From Microcella putealis (GTDB lineage Bacteria > Actinomycetota > Actinomycetes > Actinomycetales > Microbacteriaceae), in contig NZ_SGWW01000001.1 in the NCBI RefSeq assembly GCF_004216575.1, positions 186,001-250,000 on the forward strand: a stretch of DNA of 64,000 nt. The letters run 5' to 3'. Position 1 is the stretch's first letter, and each line of letters starts with the position of its first letter. The notes beneath the pieces were generated by a model that made no database searches, was not told the origin of the DNA, and saw only the letters and a list, made by a program, of their open reading frames with translations. The position numbers were made by a program, and so were the translations under genes. Positions 15,593 through 24,609 of this stretch are shown here, piece by piece.

Positions 15593-18319
15593 GTGACGGT
15601 CAACGACCAGGATCCGTATTCGGTCGAGACGATGGACGCCGATCCGGAGGAAACCGCCGAATGGAGCGAGTCGCTTTCCGCACTCGTTGCTGAGCGCGGC
15701 CCGCAGCGCGGGCGCGAGATCATGCTGAGCCTGCTCAAGCGGTCGAAGGAGCTGCACCTCGGGGTTCCGATGGTGCCGACCACCGACTACTTGAACACCA
15801 TCTCGTCAAAGAACGAGCCCGAGTTCCCGGGCGACGAAGAACTCGAGCGCGAGTACCGCCGCTGGATCCGCTGGAACGCGGCCATCACGGTGCACCGCGC
15901 CCAGCGCCCCGAGATTTCGGTCGGCGGCCACATCTCGACCTACGCGTCGAGCGCCGCGCTTTACGAGGTCGGGCACAACCACTTCTTCAAAGCGGCCGAC
16001 CACCCCCAGGGTGGCGACCAGATCTTCTACCAGGGTCACGCCTCCCCCGGCATGTACGCCCGCTCGTTCCTCGAGGGCCGCCTCGGCCCCGAGCACCTCG
16101 ACGGTTTCCGTCAAGAGAAGTCGCACGCGGCCGGCGGCCTCTCGAGCTACCCGCACCCGCGCCTCATGCCGGCGTACTGGCAGTTCCCGACCGTGTCGAT
16201 GGGCCTCGGCCCGATCAACGCGATCTACCAGGCGCAGGCGAACAAGTACCTCACCAACCGCGGCCTGAAGGACGCGGGCGACAGCCACGTGTGGGCGTTC
16301 CTTGGCGACGGCGAGATGGACGAGCCCGAAAGCCGCGGCGCCCTCCAGCTGGCGGCGAACGACGGCCTCGACAATCTCACCTTCGTGATCAACTGCAACC
16401 TGCAGCGTCTCGATGGCCCGGTGCGCGGTAACGGCAAGATCATCCAGGAGCTCGAGAGCTTCTTCCGCGGCGCCGGCTGGAACGTCATCAAGGTCATCTG
16501 GGGCCGCGAGTGGGACGCCCTGCTCGATAAGGACGACGACAGCGCTCTGCGCGACCTGATGAACGCCACCCCCGATGGCGACTACCAGACCTATAAGGCC
16601 GAGTCGGGCGCGTTCATTCGCGAGAACTTCTTCGGTCGCGACCCGCGCACGGCCGCGATGGTTGCCGACATGAGCGACGACGAGATCTGGCGCCTGAAGC
16701 GCGGTGGTCACGACTACCGCAAGGTGTTCGCCGCGTACAAGGCGGCCGTCGAGCACAAGGGCCAGCCGACCGTCATCCTCGCGAAGACGGTCAAGGGCTA
16801 CGGCCTCGGCCCGAGCTTCGAGGGCCGCAACGCGACCCACCAGATGAAGAAGCTCACGCTCGACAACCTCAAGCAGTTCCGCGACGAGATGCGCATCCCC
16901 GTCACCGACGCTCAGCTCGAGGAAGACCCGTACCGCCCGCCGTACTACCACCCGGGCAATGACAACCCGGCGATCCAGTACATGCACGAGCGCCGCCGCG
17001 CGCTCGGCGGCTACCTGCCCGAACGCCGCTCGAAGTACGTCGACGTGCAGATTCCGGAAGAGAGCGCCTATGGCGTCGTCAAGAAGGGCTCCGGCAAGCA
17101 GGGCGTCGCCACGACGATGGCGTTCGCGCGCCTGCTGAAAGACCTGCTGCGCGACAAGAACTTCGGCGACCGGATTGTTCCGATCATTCCGGATGAGGCA
17201 CGCACCTTCGGCATGGACGCCTACTTCCCGACGTCCAAGATCTACAACCCGAAGGGTCAGCACTACACCTCGGTCGACCGCGAACTGTTGCTCGCCTACA
17301 AGGAGAGCCCGCAGGGTCAGATCATCCACACCGGCATCAACGAGGCCGGCGCGTTCGCGGCGTTCACGGCGATCGGCACGTCGTACGCGACGCACCAGCA
17401 GCCGCTGATCCCCGTCTACGTCTTCTACTCGATGTTCGGCTTCCAGCGCACGGGCGACGCCATGTGGGCGGCCGCCGACCAGATGGCTCGCGGCTTCATC
17501 ATTGGTGCGACCGCGGGCCGCACGACGCTGACCGGTGAGGGCCTGCAGCACGCGGACGGTCACTCGCCGTTGCTGGCGTCGACGAACCCGGCCGTCGTGA
17601 GCTACGACCCGGCGTACGGCTACGAGATCGGGCATATCGTGCGCGCCGGCCTCGAGCGCATGTACGGCGGCAGCCACGCCGACCCGAACGTCATGTACTA
17701 CCTGACGGTGTACAACGAGCCCATCGCGCAGCCGGCCGAACCCGACGACCTCGACGTCGACGGCCTACTGAAGGGCATCTACCTGCTGAAGCGCGGCGAG
17801 ACCACGGGGCCGAAGGCCCAGCTGCTCGCCTCAGGTGTCAGCGTGCCGTGGGCGTTGGAGGCGCAACAACTGCTCGCCGACGACTGGGGCGTGAGCGCCG
17901 ACGTCTGGAGCGTCACGTCGTGGACCGAGCTGCGCCGCGAGGGTCTGGCGGTCGAGGAGCACAACTTCCTCAACCCGTCAGCCGAACAGCGGGTGCCGTA
18001 CGTCACGCAGAAGCTGCAGTCAGCGGAGGGCCCGTTCGTGGCGGTCAGCGACTTCATGCACGCGGTGCCCGACCAGATCCGGCCGTTCGTTCCCGGCGAC
18101 TACGCGACGCTGGGCGCCGACGGATTCGGGTTCAGCGACACCCGCGCCGCGGCTCGCCGCTTCTTTACGATCGACGGTCCGTCGATCGTGGTGCGCACGT
18201 TGCAGCGTCTCGCCCGCCAGGGCGTTATCGCGGCGGATGCGCCGGCGCGCGCGATCGAGCAGTATCGCCTGCACGACGTGACGGCCGGCACCACCGGCTC
18301 TGCCGGCGGCGACGCATAG
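15593..18319 (+). CDS. aceE: Pyruvate dehydrogenase E1 component, homodimeric type
   Basis: 908 residues. Thiamin-diphosphate E1 of the pyruvate dehydrogenase complex: decarboxylates pyruvate and acetylates E2. Thiamin-binding motif [14 protein letters not shown] followed by [15 protein letters not shown]. Catalytic and flexible-loop segments include [45 protein letters not shown] and INEAGAF. GTG 15593 ([12 protein letters not shown]) is preceded by AGGAAGAGG at six bases, better supported than the ORF opening at 15566. E2/E3 genes are elsewhere. It precedes the fatty acid operon it feeds with acetyl-CoA. Confidence 0.95.
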   Translation: MTVNDQDPYSVETMDADPEETAEWSESLSALVAERGPQRGREIMLSLLKRSKELHLGVPMVPTTDYLNTISSKNEPEFPGDEELEREYRRWIRWNAAITVHRAQRPEISVGGHISTYASSAALYEVGHNHFFKAADHPQGGDQIFYQGHASPGMYARSFLEGRLGPEHLDGFRQEKSHAAGGLSSYPHPRLMPAYWQFPTVSMGLGPINAIYQAQANKYLTNRGLKDAGDSHVWAFLGDGEMDEPESRGALQLAANDGLDNLTFVINCNLQRLDGPVRGNGKIIQELESFFRGAGWNVIKVIWGREWDALLDKDDDSALRDLMNATPDGDYQTYKAESGAFIRENFFGRDPRTAAMVADMSDDEIWRLKRGGHDYRKVFAAYKAAVEHKGQPTVILAKTVKGYGLGPSFEGRNATHQMKKLTLDNLKQFRDEMRIPVTDAQLEEDPYRPPYYHPGNDNPAIQYMHERRRALGGYLPERRSKYVDVQIPEESAYGVVKKGSGKQGVATTMAFARLLKDLLRDKNFGDRIVPIIPDEARTFGMDAYFPTSKIYNPKGQHYTSVDRELLLAYKESPQGQIIHTGINEAGAFAAFTAIGTSYATHQQPLIPVYVFYSMFGFQRTGDAMWAAADQMARGFIIGATAGRTTLTGEGLQHADGHSPLLASTNPAVVSYDPAYGYEIGHIVRAGLERMYGGSHADPNVMYYLTVYNEPIAQPAEPDDLDVDGLLKGIYLLKRGETTGPKAQLLASGVSVPWALEAQQLLADDWGVSADVWSVTSWTELRREGLAVEEHNFLNPSAEQRVPYVTQKLQSAEGPFVAVSDFMHAVPDQIRPFVPGDYATLGADGFGFSDTRAAARRFFTIDGPSIVVRTLQRLARQGVIAADAPARAIEQYRLHDVTAGTTGSAGGDA

Positions 18320-18333
18320 AACGCTCCCCCGGT

Positions 18334-18355
18334 GCCCCGTCCGCGAGGGCGGGGC
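18334..18355 (+). terminator. aceE stem-loop terminator
   Basis: GCCCCGTCC (18334-18342), GCGA tetraloop, then GGGCGGGGC (18347-18355): a 9-bp stem with one G-U. It is followed closely by CCTGTTTCTG. It lies between aceE and fasR. Confidence 0.65.
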
Positions 18356-18383
18356 GCCGCATCCTGTTTCTGAAGGAGTTCGC

Positions 18384-19568
18384 ATGGCGGCGATGACGAA
18401 GGCGCAGACGCTCGCCTGGTTGCGCAACATTTCGGGCGAACTCGCGACCGAGACGCTGAAGCGACTCGACGACACTCTGCCCTGGTACGGCGACATGCCG
18501 CCGAGCCGACGCAGCGCCGTCGGCCTCGTCGCGCAGGCGGGCATCACCTCGTTCATCAGCTGGTACGACGACCCACGGTCGCAGGCGTGGATTGCGGCCG
18601 ACGTGTTCGACGCCGCCCCCCGCGAACTGCTGCGCTCGGTCAGCCTGCAGCAAACGCTGCAGCTGATTCGCGTCGTCGTTGAGGTCGTCGAAGAGCGTCT
18701 GACCAACGGCCCCGCCACGCTGCGCGAAGCGATCCTGCTGTACAGCCGCGAAATCGCGTTCGCGGCCGCGGACGTCTACGCCCGTGCGGCCGAGGCCCGC
18801 GGCCTGTGGGATGCGCGGCTCGAGGCGCTCGTCGTCGACTCGATCCTGTCGGGCGAGTACGACAACGAGCTGCCGAGCCGCATCGCGGCGCTCGGCTGGA
18901 ACGGGCACGGCGAGGTGTGCGTGCTCGTCGGCACAGCGCCGCGCATCGTCGACGTCGACCAGCTGCGTCGCGCCGCGCGCCACGTTGACGCCGACGTACT
19001 GATCGGCGTGCAGGGCAATCGCCTCGTCGTCGTCATCGGCCGGGCGCTTCCGCGCGGGGAAGAGCAGGCCGGCGAGCGCAGCTTCAGCTTCCCGCAGATC
19101 GCTGAGGCGCTCGAGCCCTCTTTCGGGCCGGGCCACCTCGTGCTCGGGCCCGAGGTGCCCGACGTCGTCGACGCCGGCAAGAGCGCTAAGGCGGCACTCG
19201 CGGGCTTCGCCGTCGCCCGCGCCTGGCGCAACGCCCCCCGCCCCGCGCTCGCCGACGATCTGCTACCCGAGCGCGCGCTCGCGGGCGACCCGATCGCCCG
19301 AGCCACCCTGATCAGCCGCATCTATCAGCCGCTCAAGCAGCACAACACCGAACTCTTGGCGACGCTGTGGGCCTACCTCGACAACGGCCGCAGCCTTGAA
19401 GCCACCGCCCGCGAACTCTTCGTGCACCCCAACACGGTGCGCTACCGCCTGAAGCGCATCAGCGAGGTGATCGGCTGGGACGCGACCGGCTCACGCGAGG
19501 CGACGATTCTGCAGACCGCCCTCATCGTCGGGGCGATCGCCGACCCGGGGGCGAACGCTCGCCGATAA
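18384..19568 (+). CDS. fasR: PucR-type regulator of fatty acid synthesis (FasR)
   Basis: 394 residues, ATG preceded by GAAGGAG. A C-terminal PucR helix-turn-helix is visible in LWAYLDNGRSLEATARELFV followed by HPNTVRYRLKRI. The N-terminal two thirds are a sensory/GGDEF-like-fold region with no further motif. In Streptomyces the gene in the same place, directly before fabD-fabH-acpP-fabF, encodes FasR, an activator of that operon; synteny supports the same role here. It is separated from aceE by a hairpin and followed by fabD after 84 bp. Confidence 0.85.
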   Translation: MAAMTKAQTLAWLRNISGELATETLKRLDDTLPWYGDMPPSRRSAVGLVAQAGITSFISWYDDPRSQAWIAADVFDAAPRELLRSVSLQQTLQLIRVVVEVVEERLTNGPATLREAILLYSREIAFAAADVYARAAEARGLWDARLEALVVDSILSGEYDNELPSRIAALGWNGHGEVCVLVGTAPRIVDVDQLRRAARHVDADVLIGVQGNRLVVVIGRALPRGEEQAGERSFSFPQIAEALEPSFGPGHLVLGPEVPDVVDAGKSAKAALAGFAVARAWRNAPRPALADDLLPERALAGDPIARATLISRIYQPLKQHNTELLATLWAYLDNGRSLEATARELFVHPNTVRYRLKRISEVIGWDATGSREATILQTALIVGAIADPGANARR

Positions 19569-19652
19569 TTGTCGACACGCGCCAACGTTCGCGTGTTCCT
19601 GCTGGAGAACGCCACCACCTGCTGCACTCCACCGATTGGGAGGATGGAACCC

Positions 19653-20567
19653 ATGATCATCGTCGTCGCGCCCGGACAGGGCTCGCAGACCCCGGGGTTT
19701 CTCGCCCCGTGGCTCGAAGACGAGCATCACCGCTCGCACCTCGCCGCCCTCGGCGAGCAGATCGGCCTCGACCTCGTCGCCCACGGCACCACGAGTGATG
19801 CCGACACGATTCGTGACACGCGCATCGCCCAGCCGCTCATCGTCGCGGCGAGCCTGCTGAGCGCCGGCGCGATCGTGACGGGACGCCGCGACCGCATCGG
19901 CGCTGTTGCCGGCCACTCCGTTGGCGAGTTTGCCGCCGCCGCCATCGCCGGGGTACTCACCGACGAGGAGGCGCTGCGCCTCGTGGGCGTGCGCGGCGAG
20001 GCCATGGCCCAGGCCGCGGCCGAGATCCCGACCGGGATGAGCGCCGTCATTGGCGGCGACGCCGACGCGCTCGCCGAACGACTCGAGCAGCTGGGGCTGG
20101 TGGCCGCGAACGTCAACGGCGGCGGCCAGGTCGTCGTCGCCGGTGAGCGCAACAACCTCGACGCCTTCGCCACCGACCCGATCGCCGGCGCGCGCGTCAT
20201 CCCGCTGCAGGTCGCCGGAGCATTCCACACCCCGTATATGTCGTCGGCGGTGGATGCGGTGCGCGCGGCGGCGACGGAGCTTGCGCCCCGCGACCCCAGC
20301 ATCCGCCTGTATACGAATCGCGACGGCACCGTCGTCGATTCGGGAAGCGACTACCTCGAGCTGCTCGTCGGGCAGATTTCCTCGCCCGTGCGCTGGGATC
20401 TCTGCATGGAGTCGTTCGCCGCGGACGGCGTCACCGGCATCATCGAGCTGCTGCCCGGCGGCGCCCTCACCGGCCTCGCCAAGCGGGCGCTCAAGGGCGT
20501 GCCGAGCGTCGCGGTGAAGACCCCCGACGACGTGGCCGCCGCCATCGAGCTGCTGGACGCCGCATGA
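19653..20567 (+). CDS. fabD: Malonyl-CoA:ACP transacylase
   Basis: 304 residues. Loads malonyl groups onto ACP. The N-terminus VVAPGQGSQTPGFLAPW and the nucleophile elbow AGHSVGEFAAAAIAGV (Ser of GHSVG) are diagnostic; the catalytic His is in AGAFHTPYMSSA. ATG 19653 follows GGGAGG at nine bases; the in-frame ATG at 19644 touches the Shine-Dalgarno and is less likely. Its 3' end overlaps fabH by four bases (ATGA). Confidence 0.93.
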   Translation: MIIVVAPGQGSQTPGFLAPWLEDEHHRSHLAALGEQIGLDLVAHGTTSDADTIRDTRIAQPLIVAASLLSAGAIVTGRRDRIGAVAGHSVGEFAAAAIAGVLTDEEALRLVGVRGEAMAQAAAEIPTGMSAVIGGDADALAERLEQLGLVAANVNGGGQVVVAGERNNLDAFATDPIAGARVIPLQVAGAFHTPYMSSAVDAVRAAATELAPRDPSIRLYTNRDGTVVDSGSDYLELLVGQISSPVRWDLCMESFAADGVTGIIELLPGGALTGLAKRALKGVPSVAVKTPDDVAAAIELLDAA

Positions 20568-21568
20568 GCGCCGCGCTGACCCCGTCCGTCGGCTCGCCAT
20601 TCACGCGCATCCTGGCGCTGGGCGCTGCACGCGGCGAAAACGCCGTGACCAACGACGACATCGCCGGCCCCATCGACTCGAGCGACGAGTGGATCCGCCA
20701 GCGCACGGGGGTCATCACCCGCATGCGCGCGGGCGAGGGCGTCGAGGCGGTCGACCTCGCCGAGGCCGCCTCGCGGGAGGCCATCGAGAAGGCCGGGATC
20801 GAGCCCTCACAGGTGGGCGCGGTGATCGTGTCGACGATCTCAAACACCGTGCAGACGCCGTCGCTCGCCGCGCTGCTCGCCGAGCGCGTGGGCGCCAACC
20901 CCGCGGCCGCCTACGACGTCTCGGCCGCCTGCGCCGGCTACACCTACGGCATCGCTCAGGCAGACGCCCTCGTGCGCGCCGGGCTCGCCCAGTACGTGCT
21001 CGTCGTCGGCGCCGAGAAGCTCAGCGACTTCGCGAAGCCCACCGACCGCACGATCTCGTTCCTGCTCGGCGACGGCGCGGGGGCCGCGATCGTCGGCCCG
21101 GCCGACGAACCCGGCATCGCGGCGACCGTCTGGGGATCGGACGGCTCGAAGTGGGACGCCGTTGGCATGGACCGCCCCCTTAAGGATGCGTTCGCGGACC
21201 CCGATGGCGAGTTCCCCACGCTGCGCCAAGAGGGGCAGACCGTGTTCCGCTGGGCCGTGTGGGAGATGGCGAAGGTCGCGCAAAAGGCCCTGGACGCCGC
21301 CGGCGTGCGCCCCGAAGACCTGGCCGCGTTCATCCCCCACCAGGCGAACATGCGCATCATCGACGAGTTCGCGAAGCAGCTGAAGCTGCCCGAACACGTC
21401 GTCGTCGCCCGCGACATCGCGACCACCGGCAACACCTCGGCGGCATCGATTCCGCTCGCAACCCACGCACTGCTCGCCGAGCACCCCGAGCTCAGCGGCG
21501 GCCTCGCCCTGCAGATCGGCTTCGGCGCGGGGCTCGTGTACGGTGCCCAGGTCGTGCGCCTGCCCTGA
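20564..21568 (+). CDS. fabH: Beta-ketoacyl-ACP synthase III
   Basis: 334 residues. Condenses a starter acyl-CoA with malonyl-ACP to begin fatty acid synthesis. The catalytic triad is visible: Cys in DVSAACAGYTYGIAQ, His in FIPHQANMRIID and Asn in ATTGNTSAASIPLA. The FLLGDGAGAAIVG and GFGAGLVYGAQVV segments are also typical. The start codon overlaps the fabD stop, indicating translational coupling. In this phylum FabH often accepts branched-chain starters, consistent with iso/anteiso lipids, but specificity cannot be read here. Confidence 0.95.
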   Translation: MSAALTPSVGSPFTRILALGAARGENAVTNDDIAGPIDSSDEWIRQRTGVITRMRAGEGVEAVDLAEAASREAIEKAGIEPSQVGAVIVSTISNTVQTPSLAALLAERVGANPAAAYDVSAACAGYTYGIAQADALVRAGLAQYVLVVGAEKLSDFAKPTDRTISFLLGDGAGAAIVGPADEPGIAATVWGSDGSKWDAVGMDRPLKDAFADPDGEFPTLRQEGQTVFRWAVWEMAKVAQKALDAAGVRPEDLAAFIPHQANMRIIDEFAKQLKLPEHVVVARDIATTGNTSAASIPLATHALLAEHPELSGGLALQIGFGAGLVYGAQVVRLP

Positions 21569-21602
21569 CCATCGCGGTGCGCGCCGCCCCGGCCGCGTAC
21601 CC

Positions 21603-21631
21603 CTGACCCCGACCGCACCCCGCCCTAGGAT
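21603..21631 (+). promoter_or_regulatory. Candidate internal promoter for acpP
   Basis: CTGACC (21603-21608), 17-bp spacer, then TAGGAT (21626-21631) in the fabH-acpP gap. It would give a leader of about 35 nt with the AAGGAG ribosome binding site. It could account for extra ACP synthesis. Confidence 0.45.
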
Positions 21632-21673
21632 GGGGCACGGTCAACCGACACCATCCCCAAGGAGACAACACTC

Positions 21674-21922
21674 ATGGCATTCACTTCCGAAGAGGTCCTC
21701 GCCGGCCTGGCCGAGCTGATCAACGACGAGACCGGCATCGCCACCGACTCGGTCGCCCTCGACAAGTCGTTCACCGACGACCTCGACATCGACTCGATCT
21801 CGATGATGACGATCGTCGTGAACGCCGAAGAGAAGTTCGACGTGAAGATCCCCGACGAAGAGGTCAAGAACCTCACCACCGTCGGTGACGCCGTCACCTT
21901 CATCGTGAACGCTCAGGGCTAA
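21674..21922 (+). CDS. acpP: Acyl carrier protein
   Basis: 82 residues, acidic, with AAGGAGAC before the ATG. The phosphopantetheine attachment Ser lies in DDLDIDSISMMTIVVNAEEK; the common DSL is DSI here. It carries acyl intermediates for FabD, FabH, FabF and the reductases. Family-typical tail: FDVKIPDEEVKNLTTVGDAV. It has its own candidate promoter and is separated from fabF by a very stable stem-loop. Confidence 0.95.
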   Translation: MAFTSEEVLAGLAELINDETGIATDSVALDKSFTDDLDIDSISMMTIVVNAEEKFDVKIPDEEVKNLTTVGDAVTFIVNAQG

Positions 21923-21957
21923 ACCCCGCGCGAACGCATCGCGGCCAGGCCGCACAC

Positions 21958-22001
21958 GCGTCCGCGCGACCGCAGGCCCCCGGGGCCGGTCGCGCGGACG
22001 C
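21958..22001 (+). terminator. 14-bp stem-loop between acpP and fabF
   Basis: GCGTCCGCGCGACC (21958-21971) pairs perfectly with 21988-22001; the 16-nt loop is itself partly palindromic. It is followed by a C/T-rich run, not a T-tract. It probably works as a partial terminator or mRNA-stabilising end that raises acpP expression relative to fabF. Confidence 0.6.
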
Positions 22002-22035
22002 CCCCCTCTCCCCCGATCTCGACCGGAGAACTCAC

Positions 22036-23274
22036 ATGACCACCATCGTCGTCACCGGAATCGGCGCGACCAGCCCCATCGGCGGCACCACCCGCGACAG
22101 CTGGTCGGCCCTGCTCGCCGGCGCCTCAGGCGCGCGCCCGATCGAGGAAGAGTGGATCGAGAAGTACGAGATCCCCGTCACCTTCGCAGCCCAGGCGCTC
22201 GTGCGCCCCGAGGAGGTGCTGGAGCGGCAAGAGGTGAAGCGCCTCGACCCGTCGTCGCAGTTCGCCCTGATTGCGGCGCGCGAGGCGTGGGCTGACGCGG
22301 GAAGCCCCGAGGTCGCGCCCGAGCGCATCCTGGTCGACTACGCGACCGGCATCGGCGGCCTCTGGACTCTGCTGGACGCGTGGGACACCCTGCGCGAAAA
22401 GGGCCCGCGGCGGGTGCTGCCCATGACCATTCCCATGCTCATGCCGAACGCAGCGGCCGCCGCCATCAGCATGCACCTCGGTGCGCGCGCCGGCGCCCGC
22501 TCGGTCGTGTCGGCGTGCGCCTCGGGTACCGAGTCGATCGCGAACGCGTACGAGCACCTGCAGCTCGGACTCGCCGACGTTGTCGTGGCCGGCGGCACCG
22601 AAGCCGTCGTGCACCCGCTGCCGATCGCTGCCTTCGCGTCGATGCAGGCGCTGTCGAAGCGCAACGACGACCCCGCGGCCGCCTCCCGCCCCTACGACGT
22701 CGACCGTGACGGCTTTGTGCTCGGCGAGGGTGCTGCCGCCCTCGTGCTGGAAACGAAAGAGCACGCGCTCGCCCGCGGCGCCCGCATCTACGCGGAGCTC
22801 GCCGGCGGTTCGGTCACCAGTGACTCGTACCACATCACCGCACCCGACCCCGAGGGCTCCGGCGCCGCACGCGCCGTCATTGCCGCCCTCGAGCAGGCCG
22901 GCGCAACGGCCGACGACGTCACGCACATCAACGCGCACGCCACCTCCACGCCCGTGGGCGACGTCGCCGAGTTCGAGGCCCTGAAGCGGGTCTTTGGCGA
23001 CCGCGTGGGCGAGATTCCCGTATCGGCGACCAAAGCATCCACCGGTCACCTGCTGGGCGGCACCGGCGCACTCGAGGCGATCTTCACGATCCTCGCGCTG
23101 CACGAGCGCACCGCTCCCCCGACCATCAACCTCGACAACCAGGACGAGCGCATCCCGCTCGATGTGGTGACCTCGCCCCGCGCACTCGGCGACGGCCCGC
23201 AGCTGGCGATCTCGAACTCGTTCGGTTTCGGCGGCCACAACTCGGTCGTCGCGTTCCGCTCGTACGACGACTAG
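22036..23274 (+). CDS. fabF: Beta-ketoacyl-ACP synthase II
   Basis: 412 residues. Elongating ketosynthase. Catalytic Cys in SVVSACASGTESIANAYEH; the two His in THINAHATSTPVGD and ASTGHLLGGTGALEA; the Lys before the second His is present (SATKASTGH). It closes the fasR-fabD-fabH-acpP-fabF set. The 113-bp gap after acpP holds a strong hairpin, so its transcript level may be reduced. The downstream end faces DUF3145 across repeat pair 2. Confidence 0.95.
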   Translation: MTTIVVTGIGATSPIGGTTRDSWSALLAGASGARPIEEEWIEKYEIPVTFAAQALVRPEEVLERQEVKRLDPSSQFALIAAREAWADAGSPEVAPERILVDYATGIGGLWTLLDAWDTLREKGPRRVLPMTIPMLMPNAAAAAISMHLGARAGARSVVSACASGTESIANAYEHLQLGLADVVVAGGTEAVVHPLPIAAFASMQALSKRNDDPAAASRPYDVDRDGFVLGEGAAALVLETKEHALARGARIYAELAGGSVTSDSYHITAPDPEGSGAARAVIAALEQAGATADDVTHINAHATSTPVGDVAEFEALKRVFGDRVGEIPVSATKASTGHLLGGTGALEAIFTILALHERTAPPTINLDNQDERIPLDVVTSPRALGDGPQLAISNSFGFGGHNSVVAFRSYDD

Positions 23275-23307
23275 ACCGCACCCCGCTCGCCCCCTGGCCG
23301 CGGGCAC

Positions 23308-23394
23308 GTCAACAACTCAGGACTAACGACGTCTCGCGAGCCCGGGGAGTACGTCACCCGGTGCCTGCGTCGGCCCTTGTCCTGAGTTGTTGAC
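23308..23394. repeat. Paired inverted arms, pair 2 (span 87 bp)
   Basis: Left arm GTCAACAACTCAGGAC at 23308-23323, exact inverted copy at 23379-23394. It is fully intergenic, between the converging fabF and DUF3145 genes. Confidence 0.9.
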
Positions 23395-23425
23395 GTGCGC
23401 GTCGGCGGGGGGATCGGGGGGGGGA

Positions 23426-23929
23426 TCAGCCGGCGCGGTGCAGCCACACGACGCGACTGCCGTCGCCCGCGTGGCGGAAGGGTTCCAGCTCGTCGTCCCA
23501 GGCCTGCCCGAGGGCGAGGCGCAGTTCGCGCTGAAGATCGAGGGCGTTGCCGCCGGAGACGTCGAGCGCGTAGCGAACGCGATCCTCGGGGATCACGGTG
23601 TTGCCCGCCGTGTCGGTCTGCGCGAAGAAGACCCCGAGGTCGGGGGTGTGCATCCAGCGGCCGCCGTCGGCGCCGGGCGAGGACTCCTCCGTCACCTCGA
23701 AGCGCAGGTGCTCCCAGCCGCGCAGGGCGCTCGCGATCTTCGCGGCGCTGCCGCGCTCGCCCTCCCAAACGAACTCGGCACGCTGCGTGCCCTTCAGGAC
23801 GGGCTGTTCGGCCCAGTCGAAGTTGACCGCACGGTCGATGGCGCGCCCAGCGGCCCACTCAATGTGGGGGCAGAGCGCGCGAGGAGCGGAGTGCACGAAG
23901 AGCACTCCGCGAGCGAGTGTGTGTGCCAC
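23426..23929 (-). CDS. DUF3145 domain protein
   Basis: 167 residues from GTG 23929. Contains the conserved HSAPRALCPHIEWA and HTPDLGVFFAQTDTAGNTVI segments, and a C-terminal AWDDELEPFRHAGDGSRVVW. This actinobacterial family of unknown function is regularly found beside the fabD-fabH-acpP-fabF operon, as here. A 9-bp inverted repeat (23887-23895 with 23902-23910) lies within the first codons and may affect translation. Confidence 0.88.
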   Translation of the reverse strand: MAHTLARGVLFVHSAPRALCPHIEWAAGRAIDRAVNFDWAEQPVLKGTQRAEFVWEGERGSAAKIASALRGWEHLRFEVTEESSPGADGGRWMHTPDLGVFFAQTDTAGNTVIPEDRVRYALDVSGGNALDLQRELRLALGQAWDDELEPFRHAGDGSRVVWLHRAG

Positions 23930-24058
23930 GATGTTCCGTCCGTTTCTCTTCTAGGTGCGACTTCCCCATCGACCTTCGAGAACCGAACTCACTCGCAGCG
24001 GCGTCTTCGATTATGGATGCCCGGAACGGGTAACCCTCGAATTATGGCGCATTGGGGC

Positions 24059-24084
24059 CCGAAATGACAAGAGTGTCATTTCGG
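24059..24084 (-). terminator. 11-bp hairpin after the DUF779 gene
   Basis: CCGAAATGACA (24059-24069) and its exact complement (24074-24084) around AGAG, in the 185-bp gap between the DUF3145 start and the DUF779 stop. It is unusually A/T-containing for this genome. A terminator is likely; an operator is possible. The rest of the gap shows no gene. Confidence 0.55.
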
Positions 24085-24114
24085 CGCCTGCCTGTGCGGG
24101 CCGACCCGGGTTCA

Positions 24115-24522
24115 CTACGCGAAGGGTTCGGCGGCATCCATGAGCCGCGACCGGATGAGAAACCGCACACCCTCTGGTGCCTCGACACTGAACCCGCTCC
24201 CCCGGCCGGCAACCACGTCGACCGTGAGGTGGGTGTGCGACCAATACGCGAACTGCTCGCTGCTCATCCAGAACTCGACCGGCATGCTGACGTCTGCGTC
24301 CGATGCGATGTCCCACGCACCGAGAAGGACGTCGTGCGCGGAGGTGTGAAAGTCTCCCACGGGGAAACACATGGGCGACGAGCCGTCACAGCATCCCCCT
24401 GACTGGTGAAACATGAGTGGGCCGTGGATCGTCCAGAGCCGGCGAACGAGGGCGAGCGCCTCATCGCTCAGCGCGACCCGCGAGTGCCGCTCACCCTCGA
24501 TGGTGACCTGAGATTCGTACAC
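24115..24522 (-). CDS. DUF779 protein associated with aldehyde dehydrogenase
   Basis: 135 residues from GTG 24522 with GGAGGG at six bases. Conserved DUF779 features: GPLMFHQSGGCCDGSSPMCF with its Cys cluster, FHTSAHDVLLG and FWMSSEQFAYWSHTHLTVDV. The cysteines and histidines suggest metal or thiol chemistry. The family almost always accompanies AldB/ExaC-type aldehyde dehydrogenases, here directly upstream, separated by a 13-bp hairpin. Confidence 0.88.
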   Translation of the reverse strand: MYESQVTIEGERHSRVALSDEALALVRRLWTIHGPLMFHQSGGCCDGSSPMCFPVGDFHTSAHDVLLGAWDIASDADVSMPVEFWMSSEQFAYWSHTHLTVDVVAGRGSGFSVEAPEGVRFLIRSRLMDAAEPFA

Positions 24523-24561
24523 GGTGGTCCCTCCTTCCGCGCCCTGGAGCCAAGTAGCGCA

Positions 24562-24598
24562 CGGAGTGCCGGCCCCCCAGGCTGAGGCCGGCACTCCG
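24562..24598 (-). terminator. 13-bp stem-loop between aldehyde dehydrogenase and DUF779 genes
   Basis: CGGAGTGCCGGCC (24562-24574) pairs perfectly with 24586-24598 around an 11-nt loop. It lies inside the operon, so it may lower DUF779 transcript relative to the dehydrogenase. Confidence 0.55.
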
Positions 24599-24609
24599 AC
24601 GATGGCGGC

